Part shown: in pieces, positions 24,650 through 32,713 of the stretch
How the letters are laid out: every line of letters starts with the position of its first letter
How positions within the stretch are numbered: the stretch's first letter is position 1
NCBI GenBank assembly: GCA_046349395.1
Contig: JAXMCK010000003.1
Span: 372,001-436,000 of the forward strand
Length of the DNA stretch: 64,000 nt
Reading direction: 5' to 3'
Source of the DNA: JAXMCK01 sp046349395
GTDB taxonomy: Bacteria; Pseudomonadota; Alphaproteobacteria; Geminicoccales; Geminicoccaceae
Program-made: the position numbers and the translations under genes
Notes under the pieces: generated by a model
The model's database searches: none
What the model saw: the letters and a program-made list of their open reading frames with translations, nothing else
Told to the model about the DNA's origin: nothing

Positions 24650-27091
24650 TCAGGCGCGGACCCGGAGCGAGCGGGGATCGTAGAAGGGCTCGAGCTGGGC
24701 CGTCGTCGGGATGCGCTCCCAAGCGATCTCGATCTCGAAGCCGCCGGCCCCCAGGCGCTGGGCGTCTGCGATCTCGCCCTGAACGTAGCCCATGCCGAGC
24801 GAGCCATCGATGCGGTGGCCGTACATGCCGGACGTGATCGAGCCGACGATGCGGCCGTCGGCCCAGATCGGCTCCTCGTGGTGGAGCAGACGGGACGGGT
24901 CGGCGAGGCGAAACTGGACGAGGCGGCGCTTCGGCAGGCCGGCGTCGCGGGCGCGGAGCAGGGCATCGCGGCCGATGAAGCCGCCCGGCTTGTCGAAAGA
25001 CACGCAGAAGCCGAGCCCGGCTTCGAGTGGCGTGTCCTCGATGCCGATGTCATGGCCCCAGTGGCGGTAGGCCTTCTCCATCCGGCAGGCGTTGAGCGCG
25101 TGCATGCCGGCGAGACGGAGGCCATGGGCATCGCCCGCCTCCAGCAGCCGCTCGAAGACGTGCAGCGCGAACTCGGCCGGGACGTAGAGCTCGTAACCGA
25201 GTTCGCCGACATAAGTGATCCGGTTGGCTCGCACCCGCGCATAGCCGATCTCGATCTCGCGTGAGGTGCCGAAGGGGAAGGCGGCGTTCGAGAGGTCGGT
25301 ATCCGTCAAGGACTGCAACAGGGCTCGTGAGTTGGGTCCCATCAGGCCCAGCATCGGCAGGCCCGAGGTGACGTCGACGACGTGGCAGCGTTCCGCAGGA
25401 TCGATCTCGCCCTTCAGGCGGGCGAGGTCGCGGCTCTGGACGGCGGCACCAGTGACGACGAGGAACGAGGTCTCGCCGAGGCGCGTGACGGTGAGATCGG
25501 CCTCGATGCCGCCCCGCTCGTTCAGCCATTGCGTGTAGACGATGCGGCCGACCGGCACGTCGATGCGGTTGCAGGAAAGACGGTCCAGCACGCGGCAGGC
25601 ATCGGTCCCCTCGACCAGGAATTTGCCGAAGCTCGACTGGTCGAACAGGCCGACGGAGTCGCGCACGGCCCGGCATTCGGCACCGGTGTGCTCGAACCAG
25701 TTCTGGCGGCCCCAGCTGTAGCGGTAGGCACGCTCGACCCCGTCCGGCGCGTACCAGTTGGGCCGTTCCCAGCCCGCCACCTCGCCCATGACGGCACCGG
25801 CGGCCAGCAGGCGGTCGTGGAAGGGCGAGCGGCGCACGCCACGGGCGGTCTCGTATTGCCGGTAGGGCCAGTGCATGGCGTAGAGCAGGCCCAGGGTCTC
25901 GACCGTGCGGTCACGCAGATAGGTGCGGTTGCCCTGCCAGGGGCTGGTGCGGCGGACGTCGACGTCGACCAGATCGAGCGGGGCACGGCGGTCCTTGATC
26001 CAGGCGGCCAGCACCTTGCCGGCCCCGCCGGAGCTCTGGATGCCGATCGAGTTGAAGCCGCAGGCGACGAACAGGTCCTTCACCTGCGCCGTCTCGCCGA
26101 GCAGGTAGCGATCGTCGGGGGTGAAGCTCTCGGGGCCGTTGAAGAAGGTCTGGATGCCTGCCTCGGCGAGACGCGGGATGCGGTTGGTGGCGGCCTCCAG
26201 GATCGGCTCGAAATGGTCGATGTCCTCGGGCAGCGTGTCGAAGGCGAAATCGGCCGGGATGCCGGCCATGCCCCAGGGCTTGGCGACGGGCTCGAAAGCA
26301 CCGACCAGCAGCTTGCCGGCATCCTCCTTGTAGTAGGTGCACTCGTCGGGCACGCGCAGGACCGGCAGGTTGCGCGGCAGGTCGACCATGGGCTCGGTGA
26401 CGATGTAGAAATGCTCGGCGGCGTGCAGCGGGAGGTCGACGCCGCAGCCGCGGCCCAGCGCGTGGCTCCACATGCCGGCGGCGACGACGACCGTGGACGC
26501 GTGCACCGGGCCCTGGGCCGTCAGGACGCCGACGGCGCGACCGCCCTCGACCAGGATCTTCTCGACGGTGACGTTCTCGACGACCCGCGCACCGCCCATC
26601 CGCGCACCCTTGGCAAAGGCCTGGGTGACGCCGACGGGATCGGCCTGGCCGTCCTTCGGCAGGAAGACGCCGCCGACGGCACCTTCGAGGTTCAGTAGCG
26701 GGTAGCGCTCGCGGATCTCGCCGAGGCCCACGACGTCGACGGCGAGGCCGAAGCTCTTCGCCATCGAGGCGCCGCGCTTCAGCTCGTGGAAGCGCTCCTC
26801 GTTGAGCGCCAGGGAGATCGAGCCGTTCTGCTTGAAGCCGGTCGCATGGCCGGTCTCGCTCTCCAGCTGGTAGAGCAGGTCCGAGGTGTATTTCGCGAGC
26901 TCGGTCATGTTGCGCGTGGCGCGGAGCTGCCCGATCAGGCCGGCGGCGTGCCAGGTGGTGCCGCAGGTGAGCTGGCGGCGCTCCAGCAGGAGCACGTCGG
27001 TGATGCCAAGCTTGGTCAGGTGGTAGGCGATCGAGCAGCCGACGACGCCGCCGCCGACGATCACCACATCCACGCGCGACGGCAGATTCAT
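24650..27091 (-). CDS. FAD oxidoreductase-GcvT fusion, dimethylglycine/sarcosine dehydrogenase family
   Basis: This 813-residue enzyme has an N-terminal FAD domain (VVIVGGGVVGCSIAYHL at about 9-25) and a C-terminal half resembling glycine-cleavage T protein, from about residue 430. His48 in GTTWHAAG matches the histidine that binds FAD covalently in dimethylglycine dehydrogenase. Such enzymes oxidise an N-methyl group and pass the one-carbon unit to tetrahydrofolate bound by the T-like domain. It is the last gene of a leftward run that starts at xsc. A related, non-identical copy lies two genes upstream. The natural substrate is not readable. Confidence 0.85.
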   Translation of the reverse strand: MNLPSRVDVVIVGGGVVGCSIAYHLTKLGITDVLLLERRQLTCGTTWHAAGLIGQLRATRNMTELAKYTSDLLYQLESETGHATGFKQNGSISLALNEERFHELKRGASMAKSFGLAVDVVGLGEIRERYPLLNLEGAVGGVFLPKDGQADPVGVTQAFAKGARMGGARVVENVTVEKILVEGGRAVGVLTAQGPVHASTVVVAAGMWSHALGRGCGVDLPLHAAEHFYIVTEPMVDLPRNLPVLRVPDECTYYKEDAGKLLVGAFEPVAKPWGMAGIPADFAFDTLPEDIDHFEPILEAATNRIPRLAEAGIQTFFNGPESFTPDDRYLLGETAQVKDLFVACGFNSIGIQSSGGAGKVLAAWIKDRRAPLDLVDVDVRRTSPWQGNRTYLRDRTVETLGLLYAMHWPYRQYETARGVRRSPFHDRLLAAGAVMGEVAGWERPNWYAPDGVERAYRYSWGRQNWFEHTGAECRAVRDSVGLFDQSSFGKFLVEGTDACRVLDRLSCNRIDVPVGRIVYTQWLNERGGIEADLTVTRLGETSFLVVTGAAVQSRDLARLKGEIDPAERCHVVDVTSGLPMLGLMGPNSRALLQSLTDTDLSNAAFPFGTSREIEIGYARVRANRITYVGELGYELYVPAEFALHVFERLLEAGDAHGLRLAGMHALNACRMEKAYRHWGHDIGIEDTPLEAGLGFCVSFDKPGGFIGRDALLRARDAGLPKRRLVQFRLADPSRLLHHEEPIWADGRIVGSITSGMYGHRIDGSLGMGYVQGEIADAQRLGAGGFEIEIAWERIPTTAQLEPFYDPRSLRVRA

Positions 27092-27201
27092 GCCCGTACG
27101 TCCCGTTCCCGCCGGTGCCGGGCCGACCGGCCCCCTGGCGTTCTCCCTGGATCTCTCTTAGGCCGTTCGGCAGCACACCGCACGCGGGCGGTGCGGCCGC
27201 T

Positions 27202-28134
27202 TCAGCCGACGAAGCCCGTGGGCTCGCGGCGGCGGCGCGCGCCGGAGAGGGCCTGGACCAGCGTCGCGGCGATGACGAGAGCGCCGCCCAGGAGTGTCGT
27301 CAGCGACGGCACCTCGTGGATGACGAGCCAGACCCAGATCGGGCCCAGGACCACCTCGCCCAGCGCCAGAATCGTGAGGTCGGCGGCGGGGAGATGCCGC
27401 GAACCCGCCGTGTAGGCGAGCATGCCGAAGCCGATCTGGACGACGCCCAGCACCGAGCAGACGAGAAGGTCGTGGTGGCTGACGAGGAGCATCGACGGCC
27501 CGTTCTCCAGCGTCAGCAGCCCGGCGCAGAAGATGGCCGAGAACAGGCCCGCATAGGCGATCGACGGGCTGGTATCGGTGGCACGGCCGCGGCGGAGGGC
27601 GATGCTGAAGAGCGCGAAGCAGAAGGCCGAGCCCAGGGCCATCAGGCTGCCGAGGACGCTGCCCGTGCCGAGCTCGGGCCCGACCATGACGCCGATGCCT
27701 ATGCCGGCCACGGCCATCGCTAGCCATGTGGCGGGGCGGACATGCTCGCGCAGGATCAGGCGGCCGAGGAGGGCGGTCAGGAAGGGCTGCGTCGCCAGGA
27801 TGAAGAGGGCGTTGGCGACCGTGGTGCGGGTCATCGACTCGATGAAGAGGACGAAGGCGCCGGCGAGGCAGAGGCCGCCCAGGGCACCGTTCCAGCCGAT
27901 TGCCGCGAAGGGGGCCACGAGGCGGCCGCGGTTGCGGACGAGGACCACGGCGACGACGAAGAGCAGGATGAAGACCGAGCGCCAGAGCACGACCTGCCGG
28001 GCGTCGGCGGACTCGATCAGGCGGATGAGGACGCCGCCGATGCTCCAGAAGGTGCCGGCCAGCAGGACCAGCCCGGCGCTGCGGAGATAGCGGAGATCGG
28101 CGTGCGGTGCCGCCGTGAGCCCAGCCGCCGTCAC
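27202..28134 (-). CDS. EamA/DMT-family membrane transporter
   Basis: This 310-residue protein has about ten hydrophobic helices arranged as two EamA repeats, typical of the drug/metabolite transporter superfamily. Many members export small metabolites. It begins at a GTG overlapping the stop of the upstream dehydrogenase gene (GTGA), so the two are coupled. In this cluster it could export a waste product such as sulfite or a methylated amine, but nothing in the sequence shows the substrate. The basic tail RRRREP places the C-terminus in the cytoplasm. Confidence 0.82.
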   Translation of the reverse strand: MTAAGLTAAPHADLRYLRSAGLVLLAGTFWSIGGVLIRLIESADARQVVLWRSVFILLFVVAVVLVRNRGRLVAPFAAIGWNGALGGLCLAGAFVLFIESMTRTTVANALFILATQPFLTALLGRLILREHVRPATWLAMAVAGIGIGVMVGPELGTGSVLGSLMALGSAFCFALFSIALRRGRATDTSPSIAYAGLFSAIFCAGLLTLENGPSMLLVSHHDLLVCSVLGVVQIGFGMLAYTAGSRHLPAADLTILALGEVVLGPIWVWLVIHEVPSLTTLLGGALVIAATLVQALSGARRRREPTGFVG

Positions 28135-30551
28135 GCGCGCAGGCGGGCGTTGTCGGGGTCGTAGAGCGGCTCGCGGTCCACGGTGGCGACCACGCGCGAG
28201 CCAAGCAGGTCGACCTCGACCCTGGTCCCCGGTACGGCGAGATCGGTGCGCAGATAAGCCAGCGCGACGCTCCGCTCCAGCGTCCAGCTCCAGCCGCCGG
28301 AAGTGACGAGGCCGACCCGCTCGCCGCCGACGAAGACGGGCGAGCAGGCGGGCACGTCGGCGTCGCCCGGTTCGTCGAGCAGCAGCGGCACGAAGCGCTC
28401 GACGGGGCCGGCCTGGAACTCACCCTGCAGGGCGGCCTTGCCGACGAAGTCCGGCTTGCCGAGGTCGACGAAGCGGTCGAGGCTCGCCATCAACGGCGAG
28501 TAGCCGATCTCCAGATCGACCTTCCAGCTACGGTAGCACTTGTCGAGGCGCAGGCTCTCCATGGCGTAGAGGCCGAAGTCCTTCAGGCCGTGCGCGGCAC
28601 CTGCCGCGGTCAGCTGCTCGTAGAGGGCGACCAGCGACTCGGCGGGTGCGTGCAGCTCCCAGCCCAGCTCGCCGACATAGCTGACGCGGAGTGCGAGGAT
28701 ACGGCCGACCGTGGTCGAGATCTCGCGCACGCCGAGCCAGGGGAAGGCGGTGGTGGAAAGATCGGTGTCGGTGACGGCGGCGAGGATCGTGCGCGCCTTG
28801 GGGCCTGTCAGGACGAGGGTGCCGAGGCGGCCGGAGAGGACATCGAGGCGGACAGAACCGTCGGCCGGGAGCGAGCCCGTCAGGACGTCCTCGTCGTGCC
28901 ATTCCGCGGAGGCCGCGGCGCAGAGGTAGAAGCGGTCGTCGGCAAGGCGCGAGACGGTGAACTCGCTGAGGATGCGGCCTTTGTCGTTCAGCGCGTAGGC
29001 CAGCGACAGGCGGCCGACGCGGGGCAGTCGGGTGCAGAGCAGGCGGTCGAGGAAGGCGGCCGCACCCGGTCCTTCGACCATGAACTTGGTGAAGCCCGGC
29101 AGGTCCATGATGCCGGCAGCCTCGCGCACGGCCTTCACCTCGGCGGCCACGAGCGGGTTCCAGTTGCGCTCGCGGCGGAAGCTGAGGCTCGGCGTGGGGG
29201 CGATGCCGGCGGGGTCGAAGTAGACCTGCCGCTCCCAGCCGCCGCGGGCGCCGAAGACGGCTCCCTTCTCTTTCAGGCGCCAATAGAGCGGCGAAGTGCG
29301 CAAGGGTCGGCCGGCGGGGCGCTCCTCGTAGGGGAAGCCCGGGGCGTACTCGTTCTGGTAGATCTCGACGGCGCGCGCGGCGGTGTAGCTCTTGGTGGCG
29401 TAGCCCGTGTAGCGACGGGCATCGAGGCTCCAGAGGTCCCATTCCGGTTCGCCATGGACCACCCACTCCGCCAGCGCCTTGCCGGCCCCGCCGGCCTGGG
29501 CGATGCCGAAGCTGAAGGTGTTGGCGTGGTAGAAGCCGCGCAGCCCGTGCTCGGGACCGAGATAGGGGTTGCCGTCGGGCGAGTAGGGGATGGGGCCGTT
29601 GATGACCCGCTGCACACCGACCTTGCCGAGGATCGGCACGCGGGCGCAGGCGTCCTCGATGTAGCGCTCAAGGCGGCCCAGATCGTCGTCCCAGAGCTTG
29701 TGGGCGAAGTCGTCGGGGATGGCATCCAGCCACATCGGCGTGGCCTGCCACTCATAAGGGCCCAGGATGAGGCCGCTGCGCTCCTGGCGGAGATAGTAGG
29801 AGACGTCAGGATCGCGCAGGAGCGGCAGCTTCTCCTTGCGCTGCTCCAACTCCGGGATCGATTTCGTGACGAGATACTGGTGGGACATGGCGACGGTCGG
29901 CAGGTGCCGGCCGAGCAGCGCCATCACCTCGCCGGCCCGGTAGCCGGCGGCGTTGACGACGGTCTCACAGCGGATGCGCGCCTTGTCGGTCGTCACGATC
30001 CAGCCGTCGGACGCCTGCTCGATGCCGGTGACGCGCTCGAAGCGGCGCACGCGGCATCCCATGTCGCGTGCACCCTTCGCCAGCGCTTGGGTCAGCTGCG
30101 AGGGGTCGATGTCGCCGTCGTGCGGGTCCCACAGGGCACCGCGCAGATCGTGCGTCTCCATGAACGGGTAGCGGCCGCGCGCCTCGTCGGGGCCCAGCAT
30201 CTGGAAGCCCAGGCCGTTGGCGCGGGCCATCGAGACGACGTGCTCGAACTCGTCCATCCGCTCGGCCGTGTGGGCGAGGCGAATGGAGCCGGTCACGTGG
30301 TAGTTGATCGGGTAGTCGACCTCGGCACCGAGGCGGCCGTAGAGCTCGGTAGAGTATTTCTGGAGCTTCATGATGCCCCAGGAGCCCGAGAAGGTCGGGC
30401 AATTGCCGGCGGCGTGCCAGGTCGAGCCCGAGGTCAGCTCGTCACGCTCGATCAGCAGGCAGTCGGTCCAGCCGAGCCGCGCCAGATGGTAGAGGGCGGA
30501 GCAGCCGACCGCCCCGCCGCCGATGACGACGACGCGGGCCTGCTCGGTCAT
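28131..30551 (-). CDS. Second FAD oxidoreductase-GcvT fusion, dimethylglycine/sarcosine dehydrogenase family
   Basis: This 806-residue enzyme has the same layout as the protein at 24650-27091. VVIGGGAVGCSALYHL binds FAD at about 8-23, His46 in GSTWHAAGN is the likely covalent flavin site, and a GcvT-like half begins near residue 430 (LRTSPLYWRLKEKGAVFG). It is coupled to the MttB-family gene upstream by ATGA and to the EamA gene downstream by GTGA. The frame is open far upstream over the mttB gene without similarity, so the ATG at 30551 is used. It probably demethylates or deaminates an N-methylated compound. Confidence 0.85.
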   Translation of the reverse strand: MTEQARVVVIGGGAVGCSALYHLARLGWTDCLLIERDELTSGSTWHAAGNCPTFSGSWGIMKLQKYSTELYGRLGAEVDYPINYHVTGSIRLAHTAERMDEFEHVVSMARANGLGFQMLGPDEARGRYPFMETHDLRGALWDPHDGDIDPSQLTQALAKGARDMGCRVRRFERVTGIEQASDGWIVTTDKARIRCETVVNAAGYRAGEVMALLGRHLPTVAMSHQYLVTKSIPELEQRKEKLPLLRDPDVSYYLRQERSGLILGPYEWQATPMWLDAIPDDFAHKLWDDDLGRLERYIEDACARVPILGKVGVQRVINGPIPYSPDGNPYLGPEHGLRGFYHANTFSFGIAQAGGAGKALAEWVVHGEPEWDLWSLDARRYTGYATKSYTAARAVEIYQNEYAPGFPYEERPAGRPLRTSPLYWRLKEKGAVFGARGGWERQVYFDPAGIAPTPSLSFRRERNWNPLVAAEVKAVREAAGIMDLPGFTKFMVEGPGAAAFLDRLLCTRLPRVGRLSLAYALNDKGRILSEFTVSRLADDRFYLCAAASAEWHDEDVLTGSLPADGSVRLDVLSGRLGTLVLTGPKARTILAAVTDTDLSTTAFPWLGVREISTTVGRILALRVSYVGELGWELHAPAESLVALYEQLTAAGAAHGLKDFGLYAMESLRLDKCYRSWKVDLEIGYSPLMASLDRFVDLGKPDFVGKAALQGEFQAGPVERFVPLLLDEPGDADVPACSPVFVGGERVGLVTSGGWSWTLERSVALAYLRTDLAVPGTRVEVDLLGSRVVATVDREPLYDPDNARLRA

Positions 30552-32128
30552 TCGGCAGCCTCCTGCGGGCGCGGACGCATCGCCTCGACGGGCAGGCGGA
30601 CGGGAAGCTTCGAGCGGATGAAGGCGTCCTCGGCCGGGCCGATGTGCTGCGGATAGTGCGTGTCCAGGATCTGCCGCGCGGTGCGGATCGCACGCTCGAC
30701 GGCGTCGCTGGAGCCCCAGGCCTCCCACTCCTTCGGGCTCGTGCGGTCGCCGACCAGGGGATAGACGTAGTCCGTTTGCATGCGGGCCAACGTCTGTGGC
30801 GAGGAGAGGAAGTGGCCGGGGCCGCCGATGCAGGCCTCGCGGATCGCCTGGACGGAAAGGCTGTCGGTGTCGGTCTCGATGCCGCGCACGGTGCGCAGGA
30901 CGGCCCCGATGATGTCGTTGTCGAGCACCAGGCTCTCGTGCGCGAAGCCCAGGAGGCTCGCCAGCATGCCGGCCGCCTCGTAGATCATGTTTCCGCCGGC
31001 ATTGGCGACGAGGGCGTGGTTGTAGGCTTTCTCGGCACCGGCCTGGGCGTCCGGCAGCTTCGAGTCGCTCATACCGGCGCAGACCCCGCCCGGCAGGTCG
31101 TAGAAGCGGGCCATCTGGGCGCAGGCGGCGGATAGGACGGCCTGCTCGCCGCTGCCGCCCGACATCGCACCGGTGCGCAGGTCGGAGACGAAGGGCCAGG
31201 GGCCGAAGATGGCGGGAGCGCCGGGGACGATCGCGTTGAGGTAGACGAGGGCACCAAGGCACTCGGCCACTTCCTGAACCACGGCACCGGCCAGGGCGGC
31301 GGGGCTGGTGGCGCCCGCCTGGCCGGCGGCCAGCAGCAGCACGGGCATGCCGGCGCGGGCGGCGGTCTCCATGACGCGGCAGGCGTCCTCGGCGAACTTC
31401 ATCGGCGGCACGACGAAGCAACAGGAGAGGCTGACGAAGGGCCGGGCGCGCCAGGCGGCCTCGCCGCCGGCCAGCAGGTGCAGCATCTCCATGCAGCGCT
31501 CGAGATGCTCGGGATGCACGAAGCTCGTGCCGATATGCTTCGTCGTCCCGGCGAGGCAGGCGTAGAGCGTGTTCACGTCGAGCTCGAGCGAGCCCTTCAT
31601 GTCGCGCGGGACCATCGTGCGCTGGAAGTAGTGGATATGGTCCAGCGCATCGACGATGCGGGCGGCGTCGTAGAGGTCGCGCAACTCGGATTCGCGGTAG
31701 TGCCGGGTGGTCGGATCGACCATGTGAACGGCGGCCCCGGCGGTGCCGAAATAGACCTTCGTTCCCCAGGGCTCCATGTCGTGGCGCGGGTCGCGGCCGT
31801 ACACGGGAAAGCGTCGGGCCGCGCGGGCGACGGTGTCCTCGACGAGGCTGCGCGGAAAGCAGAGGCGGCCTTCGGAGCTGATGAAGGCCCCCGCTCTGGT
31901 GCAGGCCTCGACGCAGGACGGGATCGCGTTGGTGAAACCGATCTGCTCCAGGACGTCGAGGGCTGCCTCGTGGATCTCCTTGATCTGGCCGTCGTCGAGC
32001 GGCTTGTAGCGGCCGCCTTCGAGCCCCGGCCGGATCGGACGCAGCTTCTCCTCGAGCGGACGCGCACGAAGCTCGCGCCGCGCCTCGCGCCCGCCGCGCC
32101 GACGCTGCTCGGGACCGCTCTCACTCAT
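30548..32128 (-). CDS. MttB-superfamily methyltransferase (non-pyrrolysine)
   Basis: This 526-residue protein belongs to the trimethylamine methyltransferase family. Landmarks include GGRYKPLDDGQIKEIHEAAL, TNAIPSCVEACTRAGAF, GTAGAAVHMVDP, LAGTTKHIGTSF and GGVCAGMSDSKLPDAQAG. There is no in-frame amber codon, so it lacks the pyrrolysine of true MttB and is closer to MtgB-like glycine betaine methyltransferases. No corrinoid protein gene is near, so its methyl acceptor is unclear. The ATG has GGGAGG upstream. A translationally coupled dehydrogenase follows. Confidence 0.83.
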   Translation of the reverse strand: MSESGPEQRRRGGREARRELRARPLEEKLRPIRPGLEGGRYKPLDDGQIKEIHEAALDVLEQIGFTNAIPSCVEACTRAGAFISSEGRLCFPRSLVEDTVARAARRFPVYGRDPRHDMEPWGTKVYFGTAGAAVHMVDPTTRHYRESELRDLYDAARIVDALDHIHYFQRTMVPRDMKGSLELDVNTLYACLAGTTKHIGTSFVHPEHLERCMEMLHLLAGGEAAWRARPFVSLSCCFVVPPMKFAEDACRVMETAARAGMPVLLLAAGQAGATSPAALAGAVVQEVAECLGALVYLNAIVPGAPAIFGPWPFVSDLRTGAMSGGSGEQAVLSAACAQMARFYDLPGGVCAGMSDSKLPDAQAGAEKAYNHALVANAGGNMIYEAAGMLASLLGFAHESLVLDNDIIGAVLRTVRGIETDTDSLSVQAIREACIGGPGHFLSSPQTLARMQTDYVYPLVGDRTSPKEWEAWGSSDAVERAIRTARQILDTHYPQHIGPAEDAFIRSKLPVRLPVEAMRPRPQEAAE

Positions 32129-32187
32129 GACGACCTCCCTCGGGACCCCCCGAGCATACCGACCCCGACGGGCCGCCGCGAGTGCCC

Positions 32188-32664
32188 TCAGCCTCGGCGG
32201 GCGGGCAGCCAGTCGGGGTCGAGCAGCTGGTCGAAGCCGTAGGGGCAGGTGCTCGGCAGGGCCCCCGCCGCGGCCGCCTCGTCCTGGTCCTCCAGGGCCA
32301 GAGCGGCGTTGCGTCGTGCCCGCTCGTATTGCCTGTCGAGGCTCGCGAGCAGGCGTCGCCGCAGAGTCGGCGTCAGCCTGTTCTCGATCTCGGCGCGGGC
32401 GTCGTTGACCGAGATCATCCAACGCCGCCGGGGTTGCTCAAGGGTGGAATAGGCGAGCTTCAGGAGGTGCTCGATCAGCCGTACCGTCTGGCTCTGCACC
32501 GCGAAGAGCTGCTCGCTGCCCAAGTCGCGGATCTCCAGGGCCAAGCGGTCGACGTCGAGGTCACCGTTCAGGCGCAGCGGCTTCAGGCGACGAAGCTCGC
32601 GCGCCTGCTGGCGGGTCCAGGCGTAGAAGTCGCTGTCGTAGAGCTCTCGGGGCGGGGTCGCCAT
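32188..32664 (-). CDS. DUF29 domain protein
   Basis: This 158-residue helical protein matches DUF29: ELYDSDFYAWTRQQARELRRL at the N-terminus, then LALEIRDLGSEQLFAVQSQTVRLIEHLLKLAYS. Function is unknown; the family is common in cyanobacteria and proteobacteria and often mobile. It separates xsc from the MttB-family gene by 49 and 59 bases and reads in the same direction. It may be an incidental insertion or a real member of the operon. Confidence 0.8.
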   Translation of the reverse strand: MATPPRELYDSDFYAWTRQQARELRRLKPLRLNGDLDVDRLALEIRDLGSEQLFAVQSQTVRLIEHLLKLAYSTLEQPRRRWMISVNDARAEIENRLTPTLRRRLLASLDRQYERARRNAALALEDQDEAAAAGALPSTCPYGFDQLLDPDWLPARRG

Positions 32665-32713
32665 GGCGTCCTGCGAAGCTGCCGCAGACGTGAAGATAGC
32701 GACCCCGGACCCC

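Noticed and set aside
30548..32128. Pyrrolysine-containing MttB
   Set aside because: There is no internal TAG in frame and no pyl genes are visible.
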